Part shown: positions 48,217 through 57,070 of the stretch, piece by piece
Numbering within the stretch: the stretch's first letter is position 1
Layout: the number at the start of each line of letters is the position of its first letter
Source of the DNA: Calothrix parasitica NIES-267
Lineage (GTDB): Bacteria; Cyanobacteriota; Cyanobacteriia; Cyanobacteriales; Nostocaceae
DNA: 64,000 nucleotides
NCBI RefSeq assembly: GCF_002368095.1
Contig: NZ_AP018227.1
Span: 5,968,123 to 6,032,122 of the forward strand
Reading direction: 5' to 3'
Made by a program: the position numbers and the translations under genes
The notes under the pieces: model-generated
What the model was told of the DNA's origin: nothing
What the model saw: only the letters and a program-made list of their open reading frames with translations
The model's database searches: none

Positions 48217-49497
48217 TCAAATCTTTTTCAACGGTAAGCAAATTTGAAAAGTCGTACCTTCTTCGACTTTACTTGCTACAGTAATTTCACCACCGTGAGC
48301 TTTGACTATTTGTTGAGCAATAGCCAATCCCAAACCGAAGCCACCAGATGAACGAGTTCGCGAGCTATCTACTCGGTAAAATCGCTCAAAAATTGATGGT
48401 AAATCTTCTGGAGGAATACCAACTCCACTATCAATTACTTGGATAGATATTCTTCGCAGTTGAGTAAATAATTTCAGCTTTACCGTACCTTCCGATGGAG
48501 TATATTTACAAGCATTATCTAGCAGGTTTTTAATTGCTTGCTGTAATAAATCTGGGTCGGCTAATAATGTTATTTTCTGAGATGGTAATTCAGCTGTAAT
48601 ACTCAATCCTTTTTCTTCTGCTATTAATTGATATTCATTTGATAATTGATTGAGTAAACCAACAATTTCTAAACTTCGTAAATCTTTCGGATTTAAACGT
48701 CCTTCATGTCTGGCTAAAAATAATAAATTACCGATGAGAGCGCTCATTGATTTGGAAATATCAACAATGTTCTCTAAGCGTTGACGAGGTAGCTCGCTGT
48801 TATCTTCTGGTGCTAACAAACCAACTTGAGCATTACTCAAAATTGCTGCAACCGGCGCACGTAATTCATGGGAAGCATCCGCTGTAAACCTCTGTAATTG
48901 TTCGTAAGAGCGTTTTGTTGGCTTCATTGCTACTCCACCTAAAAACCAGCCGACAATTCCTACTATACCTAACGTGGCTGGAACTCCTAAAGATAAATGA
49001 AATCGCGTTCGCTTTAAGTTTTCCTGAATTGGTTGTAAGGATTTAGCAACAACTATATAGCCAAGTTGGTTCTTACCGTTTTGAATTGGCGATGTTAACT
49101 TACGCAGCGAGAATCGTTGATAATTAGCTAAATACTGGTTACTTTTAACAGTTTGAAAACCTTCTTTAAGCTCTTCTTGTCGAGGACAATTAGAATCATC
49201 ATTTATTTCTAAAGGTCTTTTTAACCTATCATACCAACAGGTATATTCAAATTGTGTCGGCACCATTTCTGAAGATGTAAGCGGTATTTCTTCATACTTA
49301 ACTTGATATTGTTTACCGTCTGAAGAATATTTGAATTTAAAAACATAACTTTGAGCTTCGTCTTTTAAATTTTGGTCAAAAACGCGCAGCCGTTCTCTAA
49401 CCAACAAAAAATAAATGACGAAAGCAAACGTAACTAAAATTCCACCCATTGTTAGGGTGAATAAATAAGCTAAACGGCGACGACTACGAGTTAGCAT
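48217..49497 (-). CDS. Sensor histidine kinase (envelope-sensing type)
   Basis: A 426-residue membrane kinase. TM1 is ~10-33, the periplasmic sensor loop ~34-166, and TM2 ~168-190. HisKA has phospho-accepting His210 in DASHELRAPV. The HATPase domain has N-box LLDNACKYT, DSGVGIPPEDL and GFGLGLAIAQQIV. The sensor loop holds two cysteines (Cys87 and Cys104), which could form a redox- or metal-responsive pair. It lies 137 bases downstream of an OmpR-type regulator on the same strand. In layout it resembles RppB/NrsS-like cyanobacterial kinases. Control of the nearby htrA and Spy/CpxP-like genes is inferred from position and shared sites. Confidence 0.9.
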   Translation of the reverse strand: MLTRSRRRLAYLFTLTMGGILVTFAFVIYFLLVRERLRVFDQNLKDEAQSYVFKFKYSSDGKQYQVKYEEIPLTSSEMVPTQFEYTCWYDRLKRPLEINDDSNCPRQEELKEGFQTVKSNQYLANYQRFSLRKLTSPIQNGKNQLGYIVVAKSLQPIQENLKRTRFHLSLGVPATLGIVGIVGWFLGGVAMKPTKRSYEQLQRFTADASHELRAPVAAILSNAQVGLLAPEDNSELPRQRLENIVDISKSMSALIGNLLFLARHEGRLNPKDLRSLEIVGLLNQLSNEYQLIAEEKGLSITAELPSQKITLLADPDLLQQAIKNLLDNACKYTPSEGTVKLKLFTQLRRISIQVIDSGVGIPPEDLPSIFERFYRVDSSRTRSSGGFGLGLAIAQQIVKAHGGEITVASKVEEGTTFQICLPLKKI

Positions 49498-49634
49498 CAG
49501 TTTTAGTGAACAATAAACAGTAAACAGTTGTTCATCGGTCGGATGTGGATCATCAGTTAACAGTTAGCAGTCACCAATTAGCAATTAAGGGTTAGGAACT
49601 AACAAATATCTCTTTATCCCCTTGTCCCCTCGTT

Positions 49635-50309
49635 TCAATTCGGTGGATTTAAACGATAACCCATACCGTATATTGTTTCCAAACAATCCTTTGCACCTAC
49701 TGATTCTAAACGCTGTCTTAGTCTTCGTACCAAAGTGGTCACAGCATTACTTTCGGGTTGAGTACCCCATTCCCAAAGAGTATCTTCGATTTGTTCTCGT
49801 GATAAAACTTGATTGGGATGACGCATCAAATATTCCATTAGTTGGAACTCGCGAGTTGAGAGTTTAGCTTTTGCTTCTCCTCTCACCAAGGTCAGAGTAT
49901 TTAAATGTAATTGTAAATCTTCTAGCTTGAGAATATCACCTTGCCAAAGTGGCGATCGCCGTCCTAATGCTCTTACTCTAGCTAATAATTCAATTACGTC
50001 AACTGGTTTTACTAAGTAATCATCAGCACCAGCATCCAAACCAGTAACTTTATCGTCAGTAGTATCTTTAGCAGTGAGCATCAATACAGGAGCAGTTTTC
50101 CCCGCTTGTCTATACTGATGGCATAAAGTTATACCACTGATATTCGGTAGCATCCAATCCAAAATCAACAAATCATATTCTTTCTGTGTAATCAGCCATT
50201 GAGCGGTATCACCATCTTCAACTGCATCAACAATATGTCCTGTTGCTGACAAAGCCGCGTGCAATGGCTCTAACTGTCTCGCATCATCTTCTACAAGTAG
50301 AATTACCAT
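49635..50309 (-). CDS. OmpR/PhoB-type response regulator
   Basis: DNA-binding regulator of ~224 residues from the ATG at 50309; a TTG five codons upstream is less likely. The receiver domain has the VEDD acidic patch, phospho-acceptor Asp51 in LILDWMLP, threonine in MLTAKD and lysine in LVKPVD. The C-terminal winged helix contains LSTREFQLMEYLMRHPNQVLS and the VTTLVRRLRQRLE recognition helix, ending TIYGMGYRL. Such regulators bind tandem repeats with 11-base spacing, matching the TGTCATATT sites around htrA. The adjacent kinase is its likely partner. The RppA-like resemblance is by eye. Confidence 0.92.
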   Translation of the reverse strand: MVILLVEDDARQLEPLHAALSATGHIVDAVEDGDTAQWLITQKEYDLLILDWMLPNISGITLCHQYRQAGKTAPVLMLTAKDTTDDKVTGLDAGADDYLVKPVDVIELLARVRALGRRSPLWQGDILKLEDLQLHLNTLTLVRGEAKAKLSTREFQLMEYLMRHPNQVLSREQIEDTLWEWGTQPESNAVTTLVRRLRQRLESVGAKDCLETIYGMGYRLNPPN

Positions 50310-50749
50310 AATTATAGTAAACAATTAACAGTTAACAGTTAATAATTTAAGTGAAGCAACTCAATGATTTAAATTATTCTTACAAAAATCAAAAATACGG
50401 CGTTGCTGAATCGTAATATAAACTATGATTTCACCACATCGGTAGACGTAACACTACTCCCCGTCTCTACATAGGTTTTATGCTTTTTTATAAAATGTAT
50501 ACAGATGTAATTCATAGTCTAATTTAGCAACGTCAAAAATATTATATATAAACTAACTGATGAATGTTAACTGTCAACTGCTCGCTGTTCACCAGGTAAA
50601 TTTTTAAGGTCAGAAGCCCCCGGATTTATCCGTGGATGGCGATTCCTATTCTTTGTTGAAGCCCCTAAATTCTATTTATGGGGCATTAATTACGAATTAC
50701 GAATTACGAATTACGAATTATACTCACTGCTCGCTAATAAATAACTGTT
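50310..50749. other. Divergent gap upstream of the response regulator
   Basis: A 440-base gap. Near the regulator it has TTAACAG-type repeats, in the middle a weak inverted repeat ending CCGTCTCTACA (about 50442-50470), and before the plus-strand gene ACGAATT heptamers (50690-50719). No TGTCATATT site and no protein frame were seen. Confidence 0.55.
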
Positions 50750-51169
50750 ATGACTTCAAGAAACCTTTCTCCAAGATGGCTAAAATTTATTAAATCTCTG
50801 GGAATAGAATTTTGGCTACCGCTACCAATTCTAGGATTAAGTTTTTGGTTTGTTGGGGGATGGTTAACCGAACACACCTTATCACGTCCATCAAAAAACC
50901 TTACTCAATTAAAAACAACTCAACCGAAAACAACTCAACCAAATTATGGAAAGAGAATAGCACATATTAAAGTAGAAATTTATCCTCAGCGAGGTATTTC
51001 CTTGGTAACAGTAAAGAAGGTAGAAAATAAAATCAGTACAAGATATACCAAATCTAAAATTATCTTAAACACCACAGATAAACCGACTGTAGAAGCAGAA
51101 ATAAGCAACGAACTTGGAATAAGTCGCGAACTTTTGAGACAGAAATTACGCTACAGACGGGAACGGTGA
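50750..51169 (+). CDS. Hypothetical single-pass membrane protein
   Basis: A 139-residue protein without a recognised family. One membrane helix spans ~residues 20-40 (FWLPLPILGLSFWFVGGWLT). A Thr/Gln-rich linker with a duplicated KTTQP unit follows, then a basic domain (YGKRIAHIKVEIYP...LRQKLRYRRER) likely outside the membrane core. It is divergent from the two-component operon and precedes sat by 270 bases of ACCCATT repeats. The composition and hydrophobic segment support a real gene. Confidence 0.65.
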   Translation: MTSRNLSPRWLKFIKSLGIEFWLPLPILGLSFWFVGGWLTEHTLSRPSKNLTQLKTTQPKTTQPNYGKRIAHIKVEIYPQRGISLVTVKKVENKISTRYTKSKIILNTTDKPTVEAEISNELGISRELLRQKLRYRRER

Positions 51170-51254
51170 GAAGATTTTGGATTTTAGATTTTGCGGTAAA
51201 GTTGGGGGTGTAGATTTTCTTCCCCCCAAACTTTACCAAGACAGATTTTAGATT

Positions 51255-51350
51255 AAAAAGCAATTACCCATTACCAATTACCCATTACCCATTACCAATT
51301 ACCCATTACCCATTACCCATTACCCATTAACCATTACCAATTCCCAATTC
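51255..51350. repeat. ACCCATT/ACCAATT heptamer array
   Basis: About a dozen near-perfect tandem heptamers lie between the membrane protein gene and sat. Confidence 0.9.
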
Positions 51351-51440
51351 ATTTAAAATATCGTAGATATACCCATTTATTGGTAAATTATTCTTAGCAA
51401 AAAAAGTTGCAGTTAAATAAGATTAAGATAAGGAGATACG

Positions 51441-52619
51441 TTGAGTAATAATCTCGATGCCATTGCCGCACACGGCGGAAAGTTGGTAAATCGCATCGCT
51501 TCACCGGAGCAAAAACAAGAATTTCTTACAAAAGCTGATAGTTTACCCAGAGTCGAACTCGACGAACGGGCTGTTTCTGATTTGGAAATGATTGCTATTG
51601 GTGGTTTTAGTCCGCTAACTGGTTTTATGAATCAGTCGGACTATAAGCGGGTAGTCTCGGAAATGCGCTTAGCTAATGGTGTTGCTTGGTCAATTCCAAT
51701 CACGCTTTCGGTAGATGAAAAAGTTGCAAATCCTTTTAAAAAAGGCGATTTAATCCGTCTGGATAACCCAAAAGGTGAATTTATTGGGGTATTAGAATTC
51801 TCGGAAAAATACGAATACGATAAAAAAGCAGAAGCAATTAATGTTTATCGTACCGATGAAGATAAACACCCTGGTGTAAAGGTTGTTTACAATCAAGGTG
51901 CGGTGAATATCGCAGGTGATGTATGGCTGCTAGAACGTAAGGAAAATCCACTGTTTCCTAAATACCAAATTGACCCTGCCGAGTCGAGAAAAATGTTTAG
52001 GGAACAAGGTTGGAAAACTATTGTTGGTTTCCAAACTCGCAATCCCATTCACCGCGCTCACGAGTATATTCAAAAATGCGCTTTAGAAACAGTTGATGGT
52101 TTGTTTTTGCATCCTTTGGTAGGAGCAACAAAATCAGATGACATCCCCGCTGATGTGCGGATGCGTTGTTACGAAATTTTATTAGAAAACTATTATCCAG
52201 ATGATAGAGTTATTTTAGCGATAAATCCGGCAGCAATGCGGTACGCTGGTCCTCGTGAGGCAATTTTCCACGCTTTAGTTCGCAAGAACTACGGCTGTAC
52301 GCATTTTATTGTCGGACGCGACCATGCTGGGGTCGGTGACTACTACGGTACTTACGACGCACAGCAAATATTTGATGAGTTTGAACCGGGAGAATTGGGC
52401 ATTATCCCGATGAAGTTTGAACATGCTTTTTACTGCACTCGTACTAAGCAGATGGCTACTGCAAAAACAAGTCCCAGCAAGAAAGAAGAGCGCATTCACC
52501 TTTCTGGAACTAAGGTACGAGAAATGTTGCGTCGGGGAGAATCACCCCCAGCAGAATTTTCTCGTCCGGAAGTAGCTGCGGAGCTAGTACGCGCGATGCG
52601 AGTCCCAGTAAAGGCTTAA
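51441..52619 (+). CDS. sat: Sulfate adenylyltransferase (ATP sulfurylase)
   Basis: Catalyses ATP plus sulfate to adenylylsulfate, the first step of sulfate assimilation; 392 residues. Conserved parts: [16 protein letters not shown] with the HxxH nucleotide loop, [52 protein letters not shown], and the C-terminal [15 protein letters not shown]. The start is TTG at 51441, because AAGGAG lies seven bases upstream and no ATG exists near the family N-terminus. It is the single-domain form without an APS-kinase fusion. It is preceded by repeats and followed 113 bases later by the orthocaspase-like gene. Confidence 0.96.
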   Translation: MSNNLDAIAAHGGKLVNRIASPEQKQEFLTKADSLPRVELDERAVSDLEMIAIGGFSPLTGFMNQSDYKRVVSEMRLANGVAWSIPITLSVDEKVANPFKKGDLIRLDNPKGEFIGVLEFSEKYEYDKKAEAINVYRTDEDKHPGVKVVYNQGAVNIAGDVWLLERKENPLFPKYQIDPAESRKMFREQGWKTIVGFQTRNPIHRAHEYIQKCALETVDGLFLHPLVGATKSDDIPADVRMRCYEILLENYYPDDRVILAINPAAMRYAGPREAIFHALVRKNYGCTHFIVGRDHAGVGDYYGTYDAQQIFDEFEPGELGIIPMKFEHAFYCTRTKQMATAKTSPSKKEERIHLSGTKVREMLRRGESPPAEFSRPEVAAELVRAMRVPVKA

Positions 52620-52732
52620 ATTAGGGCATAATACATAATTTGCTCTTAAAACCGTATAAGCTATAGCTTTACATAATCGAATTCAGCCCTTTAATCTGAT
52701 AGCTGAGGAGTTGAGGGTTGAGGGGTTAACTT

Positions 52733-54943
52733 ATGAAGCGGCGAATCTTTTTACAACGAATTGGCTCGATTTTGGCGGTAATGGGAATTACCGAGTCATC
52801 ATGGTGGACAAAGGCTGATGGTCTGCAACAGGCTCTAGCCGACACTACTCCACGCAAGTTGGCGTTATTAGTAGGTATTAATCAATATCCGCAAATTCCA
52901 GCACTTAAGGGTTGTCTGACGGATGTGGAATTGCAAAGGGAGCTTTTGATTCATCGCTTTGGCTTCCAACCGTCAGATATTCTGTCTTTGACAAATAAGC
53001 AAGCGACTAGAGAAGGTATTGAAAATGCATTTGTAGAACATCTTATAAATCAAGCTAAACCCGGTGATGTGGTTATCTTCCATTTCAGCGGTTATGGTAG
53101 TCGGATAAAAAATAAGAACATACTCGGTGGCATGGAAAATGCTTTAATTCCTATCGATGGAAGCGAAGCTATAGAAGATTCAGAAACAATTGCGAATTAT
53201 TTATTAGAAGACACTTTATTACTGATGTTGCAGTCCTTGGCTACGGAGCGGGCAACGGCAATATTAGACACTAGTTATTACAGACCCAGCATTTCGCAAC
53301 CTGCGGGATTAAGATACCGTTGCTGGAAAGCTCCTTTAGAAGGACTGTTTTTAGCTGAAGAAATCGAGTTTCAAAAGCAGCTTACAAAGAAAATTGCTCC
53401 CGACAAGTTGAGCGTGTTGCTTGCATCAAGCTCTAGCTCGAAAGATGTAGCAAAAGAAATTGTATTTTCCGATTTCAGTGCTGGGTTATTTACCTACGCT
53501 TTAACCCAATATCTTTGGGAGACTACAGCAGCAAAAAAAATTCAAATAAATTTATCTCGTGTTGGCAGTTCTATGCTGTCTTTGGGTAATAAGCAAGAAC
53601 CAGTTTTACTCAAAAAGAGTAATCAAGCTCAAGCTTTGATTGCTGCTAACGTTTTATCAAAGCCGATTAAAGGAGCAGAAGGAACCGTCACAAATGTAGA
53701 AGATGATGGCAAAACCGTTCATTTGTGGCTGGGAGGAATACCACCCCATGTGCTGGAATATTATGGAGTCAATTCTCGATTTACTTTTTATTCCGCAGCA
53801 TCACCTTCTACTACACCCTTAGTGTTACGCAGTCGCAACGGTTTGAAAGCAAAAGCGACATTAAAGCAAGTAAACAACCAGCAAATAACCCCTCAAATCG
53901 GACAGATGGTCAGGGAGAGGGTAAGAGTTTTACCCAAAGAGATTAATTTAACAATTGCTCTTGATGACGTTAGTTTAGAAAGAATCGAGCGAGTTGACGC
54001 TACAAGTGCTTTTGCTTCGATTAACCGTGTAGATAGCGTAATTGCCGGAGAACAACCAGCAGATTATTTATTTGGGAAGCTACCAGAAACGGAAGTCCCC
54101 GATACAGAAGTGAACAATGCAATGGCTATGTCCTCCTCAAGTCGCTATGGTTTATTTACTTTGGGAGGTGAGCTAATTCCCGACACTCTTGGAGAAGAAG
54201 GAGAAGCATTAAAAGTTGCGGTTTACAGGTTAGCTCCTAAGCTTAAAACTCTTCTAGCAGCTAAATTATGGAAACTTACTCAAAACGAAACTTCTTCAGG
54301 TTTGAGCGTCAAAGTAACTTTAGAAGTAATTAATAAGAAATTACCCCGTACCTTAATACAGCGTCAAACAAAACCAACTTTAGGTATGGAAACATCTACT
54401 AAGAAAGTAGAGAATGTTTCTTCCCCAGGAATTCCCACAGTATCTACAGGTAGCAAAATGCGCTATCGAGTAGAAAATACTGGGGATAGACCACTCTACA
54501 TCATGCTGCTGGGATTAAATAATAGTAATAATCCAATTGCTCTTTACCCTTGGTATAAAGATGAAGAAGCAGAAGAAAATTCCAGCAAACCCAAACTTAA
54601 GCAAGTAGTTATTCCTCCAGGAGAGACATTAACAATACCGAAAACAATTGCTGGTTCTGAATGGGTGATGTCGGGGCCAGATTTTTGGTGTGAAAACCAG
54701 ATAATTCTAAGTACCTCAGCTTTTACAAAAACCTTAGCAGCTTTAGACGAAGGAAAACATTCCTCAAGAGAGACTCACCGTATTTCACCTTTATTAAATC
54801 CTTTAGAAGTAGCTTCTTCGCTTTTACAAGATTTAAATCAAGCCAGCATTACAAAAGATGAAACACAAAATTCGTCCGCTGATTCTTGGATGTGGAATGT
54901 TAATCATTGGGTGAGTTTTAGCTTTCTATTTCAAGTAGTTTAA
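52733..54943 (+). CDS. Orthocaspase-like protein with substituted catalytic dyad (YS type)
   Basis: A 736-residue protein with a caspase (p20, C14-like) N-terminal domain (~40-300) after a twin-arginine-type signal (KRRIFLQRIG plus hydrophobic stretch). The fold is evident in LALLVGINQYPQIPALKGCLTDV and VVIFHFSGYGSR, but the catalytic His of SGHG is Tyr121 and the catalytic Cys of DCCHSG is Ser181 (LDTSYY). Such YS-type orthocaspases are known in cyanobacteria and are expected to lack protease activity. The C-terminal ~430 residues contain a DUF4384-like region (RYRVENTGDRPLYIMLLGL). It probably serves as a binding or signalling protein at or outside the cytoplasmic membrane. Confidence 0.85.
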   Translation: MKRRIFLQRIGSILAVMGITESSWWTKADGLQQALADTTPRKLALLVGINQYPQIPALKGCLTDVELQRELLIHRFGFQPSDILSLTNKQATREGIENAFVEHLINQAKPGDVVIFHFSGYGSRIKNKNILGGMENALIPIDGSEAIEDSETIANYLLEDTLLLMLQSLATERATAILDTSYYRPSISQPAGLRYRCWKAPLEGLFLAEEIEFQKQLTKKIAPDKLSVLLASSSSSKDVAKEIVFSDFSAGLFTYALTQYLWETTAAKKIQINLSRVGSSMLSLGNKQEPVLLKKSNQAQALIAANVLSKPIKGAEGTVTNVEDDGKTVHLWLGGIPPHVLEYYGVNSRFTFYSAASPSTTPLVLRSRNGLKAKATLKQVNNQQITPQIGQMVRERVRVLPKEINLTIALDDVSLERIERVDATSAFASINRVDSVIAGEQPADYLFGKLPETEVPDTEVNNAMAMSSSSRYGLFTLGGELIPDTLGEEGEALKVAVYRLAPKLKTLLAAKLWKLTQNETSSGLSVKVTLEVINKKLPRTLIQRQTKPTLGMETSTKKVENVSSPGIPTVSTGSKMRYRVENTGDRPLYIMLLGLNNSNNPIALYPWYKDEEAEENSSKPKLKQVVIPPGETLTIPKTIAGSEWVMSGPDFWCENQIILSTSAFTKTLAALDEGKHSSRETHRISPLLNPLEVASSLLQDLNQASITKDETQNSSADSWMWNVNHWVSFSFLFQVV

Positions 54944-55312
54944 ATGGGGAATATAGTTTGTAGTTGCGCTTTAGCGCCAAAACAAGTGGTTAGCAGTAAA
55001 GGGTAACTACGAACTATAGCGCTTTTCGGTTGAGTGCAATACACTTTGATAAACCTCACCCCCAGCCCCTCTCCTTCTCAAGGAGAGGGGTGTATTCTAT
55101 CCAACTGAAAACTGCTATATACTATTTTTTATTTGCAATAGCTATTGTGGTTACAAAAGTGAATAGTTTTGCAGTGCTAATTCCTTTTTATCAGTTATTT
55201 TGGCGCTGAAGTGTAACTACGAACTATACTATGTTTTTTTATTTGCAATAGCTATTGTGATTAGCAATATTTGGCGCTAAAGCGCAACTACGAACGAAAC
55301 TTTTTTATATTT
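54944..55312. other. Repeat-rich gap with MITE and long inverted repeat
   Basis: This 369-base gap holds a long imperfect inverted repeat: TTTGTAGTTGCGCTTTAGCG at its left end (54957-54980) is mirrored by CGCTAAAGCGCAACTACGAA (55271-55294). It also contains two direct copies of an AACTACGAACTATA...TTGCAATAGCTATTGTG segment, one of which carries a MITE. No gene. Confidence 0.7.
55017..55117. mobile_element. TA-flanked MITE, copy 3 (intact)
   Basis: A 101-base element with ends TAGCGCTTTTCGGTTG and the inverse of TAGCAGTTTTCAGTTG, and a central CTCTCC-TTCTCAAGG-AGAG palindrome. The flanks read AACTACGAAC-TA and TA-TACTATTTTT. The second copy of the host repeat at 55214-55262 reads AACTACGAACTATACTATG, which is the empty site with a single TA. 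Removing the MITE plus one TA restores it. Confidence 0.9.
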
Positions 55313-56185
55313 CTAAAAGTATTTCTTCAATATAAATTCTAATTTTTTCTTAGTCTTAGCTGGAGCTTTATCTAAAGGTGTGAAAAGTGCATTTTTCAAA
55401 GCTGAATGTGCTTCGCTTTCTGGTGGATTTTTACTTATACGTTTTACCGTTTCTTGAATTACCTTTTGAGCGTTAACGGCATTTTTTTGCAGATTACCAA
55501 CTACCATTTCAACAGTTACACTATCATGGTCGGGATGCCAGCAATCATAATCAGTTACTAAAGCCAAAGTTGTATAAGCAATCTCCGCTTCTCTCGCTAA
55601 CTTCGCTTCCGTTAAATTAGTCATTCCAATAACCGTAGCATCCCAACTCCGATAAAGGTTAGATTCCGCTTTAGTTGAAAAAGCTGGCCCCTCCATACAG
55701 ACATAAGTTCCACCACGGTGTAAAGTAACATCCGTGAGATTGAGCGAATCAATAGCATCTGCCAAAATCTGGGCTAAATTATTGCAAATTGGGTCGCCGA
55801 AAGCAATATGAGCAATGATTCCCTCACCGAAAAATGTAGAAGCTCGGTTTTTGGTTCTATCAATAAATTGGTCTGGTACCACCATATCCACCGGTTTAAC
55901 TTCTTCTTTCAACGAACCCACCGCAGAAGCTGAGATAATATACTCCACACCCAGTTTTTTCATCGCGTAGATATTAGCGCGAAACGGTAACTCAGAAGGT
56001 AGTAAAGTATGATTGCGGTTATGTCTAGGTAAAAAAGCGACTTGCGTACCATCTAAATTTCCCACAATCAAAGTATCGGAAGGCTTACCAAATGGAGTTT
56101 CTATCTCAATTTCTTCAACATCCTTCAGCGCATCCATCTTGTATAAACCGCTGCCACCGATAACCCCGATTTTAGCCTGAGTCAT
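55313..56185 (-). CDS. mtnP: S-methyl-5'-thioadenosine phosphorylase
   Basis: Phosphorolyses methylthioadenosine to adenine and methylthioribose-1-phosphate in methionine salvage; ~290 residues. The [14 protein letters not shown]-terminus, [35 protein letters not shown] and [15 protein letters not shown] segments are those of MtnP and distinguish it from ordinary purine nucleoside phosphorylase by TDYDCWHP. The ATG at 56185 has a GGGAAAT ribosome site; an in-frame ATG seven codons upstream is less likely. It is co-directional with the Uma2 gene upstream, across a 150-base gap with a hairpin repeat. Confidence 0.93.
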   Translation of the reverse strand: MTQAKIGVIGGSGLYKMDALKDVEEIEIETPFGKPSDTLIVGNLDGTQVAFLPRHNRNHTLLPSELPFRANIYAMKKLGVEYIISASAVGSLKEEVKPVDMVVPDQFIDRTKNRASTFFGEGIIAHIAFGDPICNNLAQILADAIDSLNLTDVTLHRGGTYVCMEGPAFSTKAESNLYRSWDATVIGMTNLTEAKLAREAEIAYTTLALVTDYDCWHPDHDSVTVEMVVGNLQKNAVNAQKVIQETVKRISKNPPESEAHSALKNALFTPLDKAPAKTKKKLEFILKKYF

Positions 56186-56267
56186 TATTATTTCCCGTAA
56201 ATTCAAGTCATGTCGTCGCTATTTTACTGGAAATTGGGTATTGGGAATTGGTCATGGGGTAGAATTC

Positions 56268-56300
56268 AGAAACCCGGTTTTTTGAAAAAACCGGGTTTCT
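56268..56300. repeat. Hairpin repeat (AGAAACCCGG palindrome), copy 3
   Basis: AGAAACCCGGTTTTTT and AAAAAACCGGGTTTCT form a perfect 16-base stem around a single G, in the gap between Uma2 and mtnP. It is the most symmetrical of the three copies. Confidence 0.85.
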
Positions 56301-56338
56301 AGCCTTTCAAACTTTTACTAATCATATAGTTTGCAATA

Positions 56339-56917
56339 TTATTCTTCTGAATTTTCAAAAATCACATCTTCGTAAAGCAAATCAATAGGGAATTTAAAAT
56401 CAACGCTTCTTAAATCAATTTCATCACCTTGATTATAAGTTTGAAGTTCCCACAAACCTTTATCATTGAGTCGAAAACATTCCACCATCACTTGTTCGGT
56501 AGTAATTAAAATATATTCTTTTAAAGTTAATATTTGTCGATAGTTTTGAAAATTTTTCCCCCTATCTATTCCTTCGGTCGTAGGAGAAAGAACTTCGACA
56601 ATTAAACAGGGATGATAAATAACTTTTGTAGCGCGTTTATCTCTTTCATCACAACTTACCATCACGTCGGGATAGTGGAAAGGACCATTTTCTGATACAC
56701 CAAGTTTTGCATCAGCCATCTGTACTTTACAAGCTTTTCCTCGAAGATGATTTTTGAGAGCAGAAGCTAAATTTAAAGCAACATCATTGTGAGGAAGAGT
56801 TCCCCCCGTCATCGCGAAAACTTCACCGTAAATATATTCGTATTTGAGCGGTTGTTGTTCTTCCCAGTCGAGGTATTCCAGGGGTGACATGTATTGATAT
56901 TTGGGAATTGCGACCAT
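56339..56917 (-). CDS. Uma2-family protein (PD-(D/E)XK-like fold)
   Basis: A 192-residue Uma2/DUF820 member from the ATG at 56917 (MVAIPKYQYMSPLEYLDWEE), a typical start; the longer open frame upstream is AT-rich and unlikely. Core elements: KYEYIYGEVFAMTGGTLPHN, HYPDVMVSCDERD, LIVEVLSPTTEGIDRGKNFQNYR and a strand with EYILI. The catalytic-like Asp, Glu-x-Leu and Gln/Tyr positions are conserved. It is only distantly related to the two Uma2 genes at 20-31 kb. Its function is unproven; the family is strongly expanded in cyanobacteria. Confidence 0.88.
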   Translation of the reverse strand: MVAIPKYQYMSPLEYLDWEEQQPLKYEYIYGEVFAMTGGTLPHNDVALNLASALKNHLRGKACKVQMADAKLGVSENGPFHYPDVMVSCDERDKRATKVIYHPCLIVEVLSPTTEGIDRGKNFQNYRQILTLKEYILITTEQVMVECFRLNDKGLWELQTYNQGDEIDLRSVDFKFPIDLLYEDVIFENSEE

Positions 56918-56992
56918 GATTATTTTATTGATTTGATTATATTTTGATATTAACAACTTGTATTTTAAACAGAAGAAAAATTGCACAGCAAA

Positions 56993-57023
56993 AAACACCT
57001 CCCGATTTCTCGGAAGGTGTTTT
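56993..57023 (-). terminator. psbA: psbA Rho-independent terminator
   Basis: On the minus strand AAACACCTTCCGAG and CGGGAGGTGTTTTTT pair around a short loop with one mismatch, ending in a U-run. It lies about 50 bases beyond the psbA stop codon. Confidence 0.8.
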
Positions 57024-57029
57024 TATGAT

Positions 57030-57055
57030 GTAGAGACGTGATATATCACGTCTCC
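57030..57055. repeat. Perfect 22-base palindrome downstream of psbA
   Basis: GAGACGTGATATATCACGTCTC reads identically on both strands (57033-57054) and is flanked by TGTA. It lies between the psbA stop and its terminator and belongs to the loose TGTAGAGACG palindrome family. It would form a strong hairpin in the psbA 3' untranslated region. Confidence 0.8.
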
Positions 57056-57070
57056 CAAATTATTCAATTA

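Noticed and set aside
52733-54943. HetF (CHAT-domain protein) as identity for the caspase-like gene
   Set aside because: The N-terminal domain is C14/p20-like with a Tat-type leader, and the CHAT-domain organisation is absent.
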